Shown piece by piece: positions 23,273 to 33,139 of a stretch of 64,000 bases of DNA. Under the pieces are notes generated by a model. That model worked only from the letters and a program-made list of their open reading frames with translations. It had not been told where the DNA came from and ran no database searches. Origin of the DNA: Paragonimus westermani (lineage: Eukaryota; Platyhelminthes; Trematoda; Plagiorchiida; Troglotrematidae); NCBI GenBank assembly GCA_008508345.1, contig QNGE01001000.1:95652-159651 (forward strand), given 5' to 3'. The position numbers and the translations under genes are program-made. How positions within the stretch are numbered: the first letter of the stretch is position 1; every line of letters starts with the position of its first letter.

Positions 23273-23692
23273 GTGCAATTGGCTGATGACATTTTTAATC
23301 TTTCTCTATTTGTTTTACCTCAAAACACTTCTCATGTTTTAAAAACATTATTGTCTGTTTCTGGCAAAAGTCACGATTCTATTGTTGACACCGGTAATGT
23401 TGAGTCGATAATCTGGCATTCAGACCTAGCTGTATTTTACCATGATGCTGTTCTGCAGCCCACACAAGTTAACATTCGCGGTATTACTGGACATTCATTG
23501 CCTCTTGTAGACTGCTGCACTGTATCGGTGAAGTTGCCCGGTGACAGCTCCAATAATTTTCAGTTTTTAGTTTCAAGCTCAGATTCTTCTGTTCTTGGAC
23601 TTGAAGTTTTACGATTTCCATATTCTGACATTTTTCTACTGAAGTCAGTAAGTGATGTTGACATTAAACAACTTACACTGGGCTGTTCTTAG
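23273..23692 (+). CDS. Retropepsin domain of Gypsy element 2
   Basis: This 139-codon frame covers an aspartic protease. The catalytic motif is IVDTGNVESII (D-T-G, intact), the flap region follows as NIRGITGHSLPL, and SVLGLEVLRF fits the hydrophobic-LG motif of the second half. Length and motif spacing suit a single-domain retropepsin, which works as a homodimer to cut Gag-Pol. It is the only intact catalytic domain of this element. No independent start signal is evident, and in the ancestor it would have been part of a Gag-Pol frame. Confidence 0.7.
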   Translation: MQLADDIFNLSLFVLPQNTSHVLKTLLSVSGKSHDSIVDTGNVESIIWHSDLAVFYHDAVLQPTQVNIRGITGHSLPLVDCCTVSVKLPGDSSNNFQFLVSSSDSSVLGLEVLRFPYSDIFLLKSVSDVDIKQLTLGCS

Positions 23693-23766
23693 GCCACAGG
23701 GAAATGCGAATACCAAAGATGAAACTTGAAGCTCCTTCCTTAAGAGACGAATCATTCCATTCGGTT

Positions 23767-24170
23767 TGTGAGAACCTGTACGCAAAGAATTGCAATCCGT
23801 GTGTGATAGAGGAGTAATAACGCTTGTTAATTCGTCAAGCTGGGCGACTGCAATAGTGACACTATTAAAGGCTGATGGGATCACACTGAGAATTTGTGGT
23901 AGCTACAGGTTAACGTGAAATGCACACCCACTACAACACACGTACATAACAGATGAACTCGAGGGTGTACTGTATCGTTTGTCAGGCTCTGAGGTCTTTT
24001 CGAAAATCGATTTAAAGGGGGCTTACCTACAAATACCACTTGAACCATCAAGCAATCTGACTGTGATCACTACACTAATCGGACTGTATTGATACAATTT
24101 TCTATCTTCTTGGTTAAAAGTTCCGTCGGCGGTATTCCAGATGTGGCTGGACACAACAGAAGCAGTGTAG
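23767..24170 (+). pseudogene. Truncated reverse transcriptase of Gypsy element 2
   Basis: The RT begins with RELQSVCDRGVITLVNSS (fingers), continues with LKADGITLRICGSYRL and reaches motif A as VFSKIDLKGAYLQIPLE, with the first catalytic Asp kept. A stop and frameshift follow, then VPSAVFQMWLDT (motif B region). After this the sequence jumps to integrase, so motif C and the rest of RT plus RNase H are deleted. Confidence 0.8.
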
Positions 24171-25158
24171 GTTTCCTGCATTTTACTGTCGTCGTGAGAG
24201 TTTGTCCATTACTCCGGAAGGATTAGTGTGTTTGAATGATCGCGTTTTAATTCAACCGACTCAAAGATCCGATGTCCTCGTGGACTTGCACTACGGACAT
24301 TAAGGAGTCAATGAGCTGAAGTCGCTTGCACACTTGTCTTGTTGGTGGCCAGAATTAGAATAAGATATTAAACACATTGCCAAAAATTGTACCAAATATA
24401 TAAGCAAGATTCATATGAAACTGTCACAATGGCTCCCATGGCCTGTTACGGTTAAAGCATTTTAGTGAGTTCATGCTGACTTCTTTGGCCCTTTCTTGGG
24501 GAAATACTATGCCCTGGTGATTACTAAAGTTTTTCTCACTACATCACCGAGTACAGGCTTTACGTAACATGCTTTGAAAAAAATATTCTGTCTCGAAGAT
24601 GTACCTGCTGCTTTGGTCAACGGCAATGGCACTCACTACACCACGGAGTCTTTGGAGAACCTGATTGAAGGACTTGGATGTCGACATTTGTTCACTGCTC
24701 CGCAACATCCACTGTCCACACAGTCCGCAGTGGACATGCAGAGAATTTTTTAGGCACGCCAAGGTCTGCCACTGCTTTTTTAAAACCAAATCCGTTTTTT
24801 GGAGCTCGACTGTGGAATTGATAATTTTCTCATGCGATACAGAAGCACATCACATTCGGTAACTGGAAAGAGTTCCGCAATCTTTTTCAAATTTCGTTCT
24901 CTGTGTACAAATCTTGGCTATGCAAAAACGGCTGATGTTACATTTTTCAAGACCGTCGGTGTACGTCCTGTCAATGGACTAGTTCTTTCACCTCACGGAA
25001 GTCGCATCGTCAATATTCTTGAATTGGAAGACCTTTCTTGTCACCGAAAACATACTGATCAAGCTGCGTTCAATTCAAGAGAGCAGTTTGATAACATAAG
25101 CCCTGCTGCTTCGAATCCCGATGAAGTATTTACAGATTATCCCGTTTCAGCTGAATAA
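24171..25158 (+). pseudogene. Broken integrase of Gypsy element 2
   Basis: The block near 24.2-24.4 kb reads DVLVDLHYGH, LAHLSCWWPELE and CTKYISK in changing frames. These are pieces of the HHCC zinc-binding N-terminal domain. VKAF and HADFFGPFLGKYYALVITK follow with the first catalytic Asp, and LVNGNGTHYTTESLENLI marks the second Asp region (D to N). LFTAPQHPLSTQS then corresponds to the usual AxPYHPxSNG block. The frame 24799-25158 carries a tail with MRYRSTSHSVTGKS, typical downstream of Gypsy integrase cores. Multiple frameshifts; non-functional. Confidence 0.78.
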
Positions 25159-25296
25159 AACAACGTTAATGATGTACAGGCCATTTCTGAAGTGAACGAG
25201 ACGTCTGAAGAGCGGTAATCGGATGATCTGAACGTTTGGAATTCAGATCACCATGAAATTACAGATACCTGCACGCTCACTCAATGTGTAGTAAAT

Positions 25297-25476
25297 TTGA
25301 TGAACATGACTGACACTCCTTGTCTCCATTGCTTATGCAACTGTTTTTCCATTCCAATATCCTGTACAGTTGATGAATACGATTCAACAATGTACGTTCT
25401 GTGTTATGGTGCCTAATAATGTTTAGCGATTTCCGTACTTTGGCTCGTTTTTCTGTACGGTTTATTTTTTGTTACA
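25297..25476 (+). repeat. 3' LTR of Gypsy element 2
   Basis: Collinear with the 5' LTR over its whole length and of equal size (about 180 bp). It ends GTTACA where the 5' LTR ends ATCACA. The first bases have drifted (TTGATGAAC against TGTGAGGAAC). Confidence 0.8.
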
Positions 25477-25479
25477 ACG

Positions 25480-26235
25480 GCCACTTTCTTTCAATTTACT
25501 TAACTAATTTGAACATGACTATCGGACTCTAACTTTATTGGGTCTCAGACATAGTGTTTGCTTTCGATAAGGATGACAGGGTTGTCTATGGGATCTTTAA
25601 ATTTGAAATTACCTCCAAGTGATGTTCAAGTTGTATCGATTAAAGTCCGCTACTGCTCCTGAGTAGCAATTTTTCATCTTCGGTTAGTGAATGCGTTAAT
25701 CACCGTATTGGTGAGATCACCGGATGACTTATGTTACGAAACTCACACTGAGATATCTGCTTGCCAAGACATGACTTCTGTAAAAAGCCGATGTAATTTG
25801 GGAAAACACCATTTTTGTGCGTTCATAGACCGCGTGTTAATGACCATCCAATTCAAACTTTTACGGCCTTCCTGCCTTATCAAGATAATTGCATCTGTTG
25901 CACGGCGTGGTTACTTGTTGACATATCACACCACATGTATGGAAACTTCGTTCAGGAAAACAGCCAAAGTACTTCCAATGTTTCATAATCTTCGTACTCA
26001 AAGCGTCACCCTAGAAGGAACTTTTTCCTAATTGATGTCAACATGAGAATATAGTCAAGTTGTTGACATTTTAATCAGTAATCCCTTTCTGACTAAGTAA
26101 TGTACTTATCCTCCAATCCAGTGGTTCTTAACATCATTTCTGAATACTCTTTACTCTGCGTGCACTACATTTTTCATAGGCAAATCTGATGGCATCTGGT
26201 GGCAATTTGATAGTAACATACATGTCTATGCTGCA
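25480..26235. other. Intergenic DNA without recognisable gene
   Basis: A 114-codon frame (25687-26031, +) has no motif I recognise. Nothing else stands out. Confidence 0.5.
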
Positions 26236-26238
26236 ATC

Positions 26239-26598
26239 CTAGAGTCTTAACACAAGCAAGGACAGTAAGATTGTTGGCCCAAAAATTTTGACTTCATTTA
26301 CTGACATCTTTAGCGGCTTGCGATCGTGTGGCCTCTCTAAGGATCCAGGCTGCAACCGTGTTTTCCCGTTTTTCTGTTCTAAATGCATGACCCTGTGTAC
26401 GTCTGCTGTAGAAGATCTAATATGAACTGAATGCCACTTCTTCGGCCATTCAACTAATTGTAAGCAGCGGATGCTCGCCTTTTCCTGTTGACTCAAATAG
26501 TTCCATTCTTCAAGGCCGTTTAACTCGTTCATTTTTGAGCGGCCTTTACTGCATTCAAAGGTTCTACTCACATCTCGTGGCACGCTCTTGAGTGCCAA
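26239..26598 (-). pseudogene. Possible BEL/Pao gag zinc-knuckle remnant
   Basis: The minus-strand frame of 119 codons contains EEWNYLSQQEKASIRCLQL, then EWPKKWHSV, then ADVHRVMHLEQKNGK. This spacing resembles BEL/Pao Gag, where a CLQxGHxxxxC knuckle is followed by a C-x-x-x-HH-xLLH block. Here the second and third Cys and one His are replaced. The match is a pattern by eye, so the family is tentative. No LTR or pol was recognised nearby. Confidence 0.4.
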
Positions 26599-26599
26599 C

Positions 26600-29500
26600 G
26601 TGTGGACTGGAGCCTAATCAACGTCTCTTTTTTCTTGGTTGCTGCTGTTGCTCAAAGTCTTGACTAGAGCTAACTGCTTATCACGTTTCCAAACCTTACT
26701 GAAAATACACGGTCTGTTTCCAAAGTATACAACGTTCTGTTAGCTCAATGTCTGTTGCGAACACGTTTCGACTACTCTTCAGGAATAGTGTTTCATACTG
26801 TAAGTGGACTACCGTCTAGCGCATACCCACTTGCGCACTACAGGTCCCGATAGCTCATGCAGCCTAGTAAACATTCCAGAATCGAGTTGTATTGTTGCTG
26901 ACCATAATCGAATATCACCTTTATTTCTAAGATAGTATTGTAAACGCGTGATAACCTGTAAGTGGCCCGAATGAAACTACGTTGAACCGTATAAGATATA
27001 TCTCATTTTCCGTTCAAAGACGGAAAGTTACAAATAATCTTGAAATTCCGCTAGGTAGAGAAACCATTACCACAATGTTACTAGTAGTCCAGAGTTCTGT
27101 TTCAAAATTTTAGATTTGAATTATGCTGTTTTATCGCTCTCCGGATCAACCCGACATTCTTATAGTGTATTGATAGACTGAGCAACGTTTACCCAATATG
27201 GGTTTATCACCCAACAGGAAATTTCCATCACTAGTGGGTGAATGAACTGCATCTTCACATCACTGCAGAAATGAGTTGAAAGTTCGTCATCCTGTAATTC
27301 TGTGTAGAAATAGGAACACTATACCTCCCGTCATCCAACAAAGACAGTTATGTACCCCTCTCATTACCAGATTGGGGTTTTCCGTTTGACTGTTCACCGA
27401 ACCAGTACAGTAGAGAACTAGAACGTTTCTATATTTATATCCGTCCTATTCTCCATAACAGTTAAACCGGAAAACCGAATGATGGACGACGGCGTTTATT
27501 GCAAGTAGTCTGGGAGAACGAACCGTAAGCGAAGTACAACAAAATCACAACACTACCGACCAGCTAGCAAACGAACGGAAGTTCTCATTATTGCGACCTT
27601 GAATGGACGAACAAACGAGAGATTGCAGACATGCAGCCAAACAATATCAATAATGCCAACGACGAAAGTAAATAGCAAGGTGGTTGGAAAACGTAGCAAA
27701 CCAACAGTCTCCACAGTATGACTTTTTAAAAAGATGTATAAATTCTGATGTACGTCATAGTAATGGTCTGTTCCGAAAGGTACTTATCACTTAGAAGCCA
27801 TGATGTGTTGCTCAAAATTGAAAGGAAGACAATGCAGTTATTTTTCATTCGTTAGATATCACCTTTTTTGTAAGCGCCAATCGGCATCTTAGTCTATTTT
27901 CCCCCCACAAAACAGACGGTCTAGAAGTGCATTAGCCATGATGGAATTAACAGTATATTACAAATGCAACAGAAACACGCAAACGCCTCTTCAATCGTTA
28001 CGGTCAAACACAAGCAGCACAGAGAGTATTGTATAGAAACTATTAGGTAGAGCATTTTTGAACAAGCAAACACCGGCCCATATTTATTTGCTATGGAGCT
28101 GGTGTACTCAGTGGAACAACCCGTTTTTTTATCAACTCATGGAATGTGGATTAGCTTAAAACAATACCAACATTGTCTGGAACTTTGTCCTCATTTGGTG
28201 CTTGTGCTAATTTTCTACTCAAAAACACTCTGGTAATATGTAATCCAACATTTAAAACCTAGCATATACCATCGAAAGGGTTTCACTGGTTCATAAGTTG
28301 AGTTTATCGAAGTGCACAGTAAATTCTTGGATGTGAATTTTTGCAACCAGTTGTGTTTGCTTGTCATTCTGCATTTCACCAATCCGTCTTGCACTGCTTT
28401 TCTGCTCAAAAAGGTTATCTGTATGGTTATATATGCACCGAAAAGGTGCAGACGTTGCAAACAAAACTGCTCAACTATGTTCTGTGGTTTGCCGGCCTTA
28501 GCACTTAATGCCAGTCGACCAAAGCAGATGGTGGAAAGTTAAATTATTATCTGGTCAAATTTATTAAACCTCATGTAAGAAAACTGTGGTGAGATAAACT
28601 TGGAGGCTCTGAAAATCTTAAATCCCTGTGACGTAAGAATTGCCTCACTAGTGCCACAGTACCTGTTCACACTACCTTGTGAATGCAAATTTATTACAAC
28701 TCAACAATACTAAAGTTAATGCGTTTGCGTGGGTATCGCGGCCTAAATCATGACTATATAATGAATCCGCGCCATCTTCATTAGTGTATGCCAAATTGAA
28801 TAGACTAACAATAACTGTGGGCATACGAAACAGAGAACAAAGAGCTGGCATCAGAAAACAACTTCTTCACCAGTAGACATGTATGCTACGACTACAAAGT
28901 TTGTATTTACTAAGCTGCCTCACAAAGACTGCGTTCAGCCAGCTCACTGATTGGAAATTGAAATTGGGAATCAAATAGATCTTTTGCTCTGCACCATCCA
29001 ACTGTTATAGACAGTTCTCAGTTTATCCCAAGTAACGGTTATCCTTTCCCAAAATGAGGTCTGATAAAGGAATTTAGAAGATGCCAGAGAGCGCCAAGAG
29101 GAATGAAATCCTTCTCGGTTCGAAAGGTCAAAAGGTAGTGGACGGTGAGCCCAGGTGAACCAATTTAAACCACATTTAAAGAATCCCCTTCATCATGATT
29201 TTGAGTCTAGACGTTGAAATCTGCATTTGTTCTGCACCGTACACAACATTGTTGTCTTCCTACCCATTGTACTACCCGGAGCAGCGATATCGAACACATC
29301 GCGGAGCTAGTTCTCTGCTTCCAGGTGTGTACGCCCAAAGATTTTTATGCCTCGTGCCAATGCGATTCAGAGGTCGCAACAAGGAGACGGTGAGTCGAGC
29401 TGGTTGAGTGGTGTTCCGAACGATAATGGACAAAAAACCGTTATTCTTACGTATGTAGCCTACAGTATTACACTAGTTTGTAAATTTGGTCGTTTCAAGG

Positions 29501-30590
29501 AGTCTCTCCAGTAATTCAGTTGACAAACAATACGACTCCTTTTAAAGCTTCGTTTTTGTCTGAGCGAGATATTATTTGCCGAATATGTCCGGTTTGGTCA
29601 TTACCGGGGTAGATCAACAAACGCTCATCGTGTTCTGGTGCACATATGCACCGAACCATCAAATAGAAGGAAAACACGCAAAATACCAGGAGGGAAATCG
29701 AAGTAAGACTAACCGGCAGACCCAACCTGTATTGTGAAGAAACATAAAGTGTCACGAAACACTGAGCCACAGTGACACACACAAAATAATTCAAGAAAAT
29801 GTTGGAGATTTGCAAGAAGTAAGAAGACAGCTACTGATTTGAAACCAGTTGACAGAAGACTGATCAAGTGGCATAATCTGATCCAGAGATTGTGGAGATG
29901 GTACGTCTGCTGGGCCTCAGGATTGCCACCGAAAAATGCATTTCGGTGGGAGCAAATATATAACGCAATAAATAATAAGAGACTTAGTTTTGGAGATAGA
30001 CAAGTTCTCAGTTCACCTCTCATGGCGAAAATTCACTTGCCTTTTGAACTTACAAAGGACAATTGTTGGCGTGGCTGTGTGTGTTGAAGTTGGGACACGG
30101 CTGTGTGCACGATGCAAGCCTACTGATCACGACCTATGTTGACGCTTATCCCTTGGTCGTTAGTTCTCCCTCTATCATCCAGAACACCCCTGCAAGTAAC
30201 ACCAAAACGTCCCTGCGAATATTGACACTGTAACTACAAAGACGGATAGAAACTTGTATACAAAACGGCTATCACTCGCACCTTTCATGCAAATGAATAT
30301 CAGGGAGAAGACACGAACCGGTAGTAAACGAAGGCTTATTAGAAAATACAAACAACTGGTGATGGTCCACACAAAATCGAGCCGCATACACGACTGACAC
30401 GTGTGTAGAAGGTTAGGATCACCCAAACATCTTTATCGATGGGGCATGTCATTTTTCCGTGGTGCTAAATGTGGTATTGGGTGTTCCGAGAGGTATATGA
30501 GTTGACTAATTCATGTGGAACAGCGACGAAATGCACAACCAGGGAAAGTTTAGAATGCACAAGCAACAAGTTTTGTACCAACATACTGCT
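26600..30590. other. Intergenic DNA without recognisable gene
   Basis: About 4 kb with short frames only. A minus-strand frame at 28215-28460 and overlapping frames at 29.5-30.4 kb carry hydrophobic stretches but no recognisable family. No repeat pair was noticed. Confidence 0.5.
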
Positions 30591-30599
30591 CTCTCCTCA

Positions 30600-31028
30600 G
30601 TGAAGCACTGGTTTTACTGCCTCCGTATTGGTAGTGTCACTGCAACCACTCTGGGCTCTGCAATTAGGCAACTGGACTGGCTCCAGTTGATCGTAGTGTG
30701 TCGTGAGTACATCCGCTGTTTGAGTTCTTTTATCGCAAGTTACGTGCACCACGAACGGCTATACATGCGCAAGCAAGAATGGACCTCGCCACGGGCGACG
30801 GAATTTGTTGGCTGCTCTGGATAGCGGCTTCGATCTCTATAAACATACATAATCGCCGGTCCGTAGGTCCGGTACGTGTACTGCTTGATCACAGCAGCTC
30901 TTCTGATAGTACTGTGAATTGCACTGATATTCAGCAGTAACTTCGTAAACAACGCCCAAAAGCCCACCAAACTCCCTCACGTACTTTGGTAGCCCTATTG
31001 GATTGGCAAGCCCCAACGGCGTTAACAT
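30600..31028 (-). pseudogene. Integrase C-terminal GPY/F region of Gypsy element 4
   Basis: YYQKSCCDQAVHVPDLRTGD corresponds to the usual QKxYYDxxxxGxxFxxGDxV block that follows the core. About 60 codons further, after stops, RPWRGPFLLAHV and DKRTQTADVLTTHYDQLEPV match the GPY/F module and end of Gypsy integrases. The frame closes near 30.6 kb. Confidence 0.8.
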
Positions 31029-31134
31029 TTAGACCTGCAGGCGTAATTCATGACACAGGATAGGTAACGATGGCGTGTAACCGGTGCCTGAATGGGCAGC
31101 AGATCCATAGACCAAAACACTTTGTGGTAGGTTT

Positions 31135-31400
31135 TCATTCCAGCGAGCCGACTAGTGCCGTCCGATAAAACCGCACAGAAATTTCATGACTGTACAACTG
31201 GCCCGCCCGACCAAGCCGTTGCATTGCGAGTGATAGGAGGCTTTTCGTGTTCTGTGGAAAAGCAACATACAGAAGGCGACTTTCAAACGCGGTGTCCTCA
31301 TCAGAGTGCAGCACGACTGGTGTGACAAAACGCGCAATCCATCCATCGACGAGTAACGACGTTGTATTAGAAGGCTGTTGGTTTGTCGTTCTAACCACAA
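31135..31400 (-). pseudogene. Integrase core of Gypsy element 4
   Basis: The frame contains DGWIARFVTPVVLHSDEDTAF, the second catalytic Asp block (usually GxPxxLHSDQGxxF), then LLYVAF and, in the overlapping frame, KASYHSQCNGLVGRA, which matches the third block with the catalytic Glu replaced by Gly (intact: NGLVER). Two frames overlap, so a frameshift divides the core. Inactive. Confidence 0.82.
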
Positions 31401-31499
31401 GAATCTAATTAGTGGCTCTACTTGACCTCGGTAGTCCTCCCATCATACCCACTCCCACACGGTTGTTGGGTCAACAGTTGTAACTGATTGAAGCGGAGC

Positions 31500-31874
31500 T
31501 CAGAGGAATGCGGTAAGGAGTTTTGCCCTCGCGTGAATGCTACAGTTAGTGTAGATGCGATTAGCACTCTCGTACAGCTCCAATGATCCGAGCCGCCGTC
31601 GGTTGGCTGCTTCAGTTCGTTGACATGAACGTCTGGGCTCTAAATGCACCTCTTGGACGACCTTTGATGTTTTGTCGCTTGAAACGATTATTCTGTGCGT
31701 TTGACTAGTTTTATCAGACATATTTAATGCACCATTGGTGACTCTCAGATTTACTCGATACGACCTCTCGTAGCGCACTTTGGTGGATTTGCCTTCCGTT
31801 ACTCGGTCAGTTGGCTGAGGATTTATACCAGACTGTTGCCGACAGATATGGGGATTCCTGAGTCGTTCAGTCAC
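31500..31874 (-). pseudogene. Tether and integrase zinc region of Gypsy element 4
   Basis: A 124-codon frame lies between the RNase H end and the integrase core, where the tether and HHCC domain should be. VVQEVHLEPRRSCQR resembles the first His half and YTNCSIHARAKLL the Cys half of the zinc site, with one His and one Cys replaced. Assignment rests mainly on position. Confidence 0.55.
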
Positions 31875-31882
31875 AAACGCTT

Positions 31883-32080
31883 CTATGCTGTTCCAGTTGA
31901 GGATATAGAAAACGGTGCATTGAAATTTTCTATCGGGAGACGAGAGAGAGCATCAGCATTCGTATTAGGGACGCTTGCAAGATGACTGTATTCAAAGTCG
32001 TAACCCTGTAGGTATCTGAGCCCAAACTTGATTGTTAAAACAGCCACTTGAAGCCTGGGAACAAAATATATGTTTCGCAT
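31883..32080 (-). pseudogene. RNase H end of Gypsy element 4
   Basis: The frame shows LRYLQGYDFEYSHLAS followed by NTNADALSRLP. The ADALSRLP motif marks the end of the RNase H / start of the tether in nearly all Ty3/Gypsy elements. Only the last roughly 45 codons of the domain remain. Confidence 0.85.
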
Positions 32081-32835
32081 GGGACACCGGATTTGTACGT
32101 CTCATAGTGCGATCTCTGCAGTATTTCTGTTCTTACCACCTGAAAATCATTCAGTTTATAGCCCATCTATAATGCGCGTGACGACGCGACTGAGCCAACT
32201 TTGAACAAAGGGTAGACAAAAAGCAAACGGAGTGTGCAAAAGAGTTGACAAAAGATTCTACAGTGCGGGAGAGCATTATATCAAAGGTCCGGGGCAAATA
32301 GACAAATACCTCAATTGTGGCCGCTGATATCAAAGACAAACGTATGCCCAAATGTACAAGTCAAATCCTTGAAGGCCAACAGATGACAAAATATATTCAC
32401 ATAGTTTCATCGTAAGTCCCTTCCTTGATTGAAATAAGACGAAATGGTGCGTCTGGTATAACACAGGCCAACCCATCAGGTGAGTTGCACCATCACTCGG
32501 AGACCGATATGACGATATGCACGATTGAGCATGTTTAGTGGATTTCACAATATCAGGTAGAAAGTGAATACCAAGAGATGAAATATGAAAATTGGTGCAA
32601 TTCACGCGTCTTGATGGGATTTTCCAACAGAATCGGGAAACACGTGCTATACCGGACTGCGTGGAATGTCAAAGTGGCTGCTTGCGCTGAGTGCTTGAAG
32701 ATTGTTGTGTTTTATAGAATGGTGGTGACCACGTTCTCTGTCTTCACTCGTTCCCTTTTCTTTAATCCTTCCTCCCACACTAGGGATCTTCTTGGTAGTA
32801 ATTATGAGACATTCTTGCAGAAACTCACACGACGT
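32081..32835. other. Intergenic DNA upstream of Gypsy element 4
   Basis: No RT motif could be found here although it is where the RT of element 4 should lie; the element appears truncated. Frames are below 112 codons and unassigned. Confidence 0.5.
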
Positions 32836-33136
32836 ATTGTTCATTTTGCTAACGACACGATCATTGAATTCACGCGCGCAAGAATTCATTTATTCCACGA
32901 ACGTTATTTTTGAAATATTACTAAATTTTGATGTCATTTACTTCTGGGAACTTGTTTTCGTGCGGTTTTTCTTTCTTACTTCCAACTGCCGAGCACTTAT
33001 TTATATGCGCCCCACCTTCATTTTACGCTCGATGGCTCTTCCTTCAGGTGATTGTTGCATTTGATTATATTCGCGTGAATCGTTGGTCTGGGAAGTTGCA
33101 CACACGGTGGATTCATTATCGAGGATCTGTGTTGAC
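32836..33136. repeat. Dispersed repeat R1, empty copy
   Basis: Nearly identical to 38524-39113 once the 286-bp LTR at 38543-38828 is removed. The core from GCGCGCAAGAATTCATTTATT to TATATTCGCGTGAA (about 200 bp) differs at only one or two positions, and similarity fades at both ends. It contains a TATA-like ATTTATATGCG. No coding motif; its element class is unknown. It provides the uninterrupted version of the insertion site. Confidence 0.85.
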
Positions 33137-33139
33137 CCC

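Larger units (their letters stand above)
22315..25476 (+). mobile_element. Mag-like Ty3/Gypsy element 2 with both LTRs
   Basis: Two diverged direct repeats of about 180 bp bound an internal region with gag, protease, RT and integrase in the Ty3/Gypsy order. The whole copy is only about 3.2 kb because sequence is missing between RT motif A/B and the integrase: the catalytic YxDD box, thumb and RNase H are absent. The two-knuckle nucleocapsid and the protease resemble element 3 at 39.5-42.6 kb, and both fit the Mag clade pattern. LTR divergence is high (roughly 70% identity by eye), so the insertion is old. No target duplication is visible. Confidence 0.87.
30600..32080 (-). mobile_element. Ty3/Gypsy element 4, RNase H to integrase end
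   Basis: On the minus strand the order is the end of RNase H, integrase zinc region, integrase core and integrase C-terminal GPY/F region, with no recognisable gag, protease or RT upstream and no LTR. This is a 5'-truncated Ty3/Gypsy copy of about 1.5 kb. It differs from the Mag-like elements 2 and 3 in having the GPY/F-type integrase end. Confidence 0.83.
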
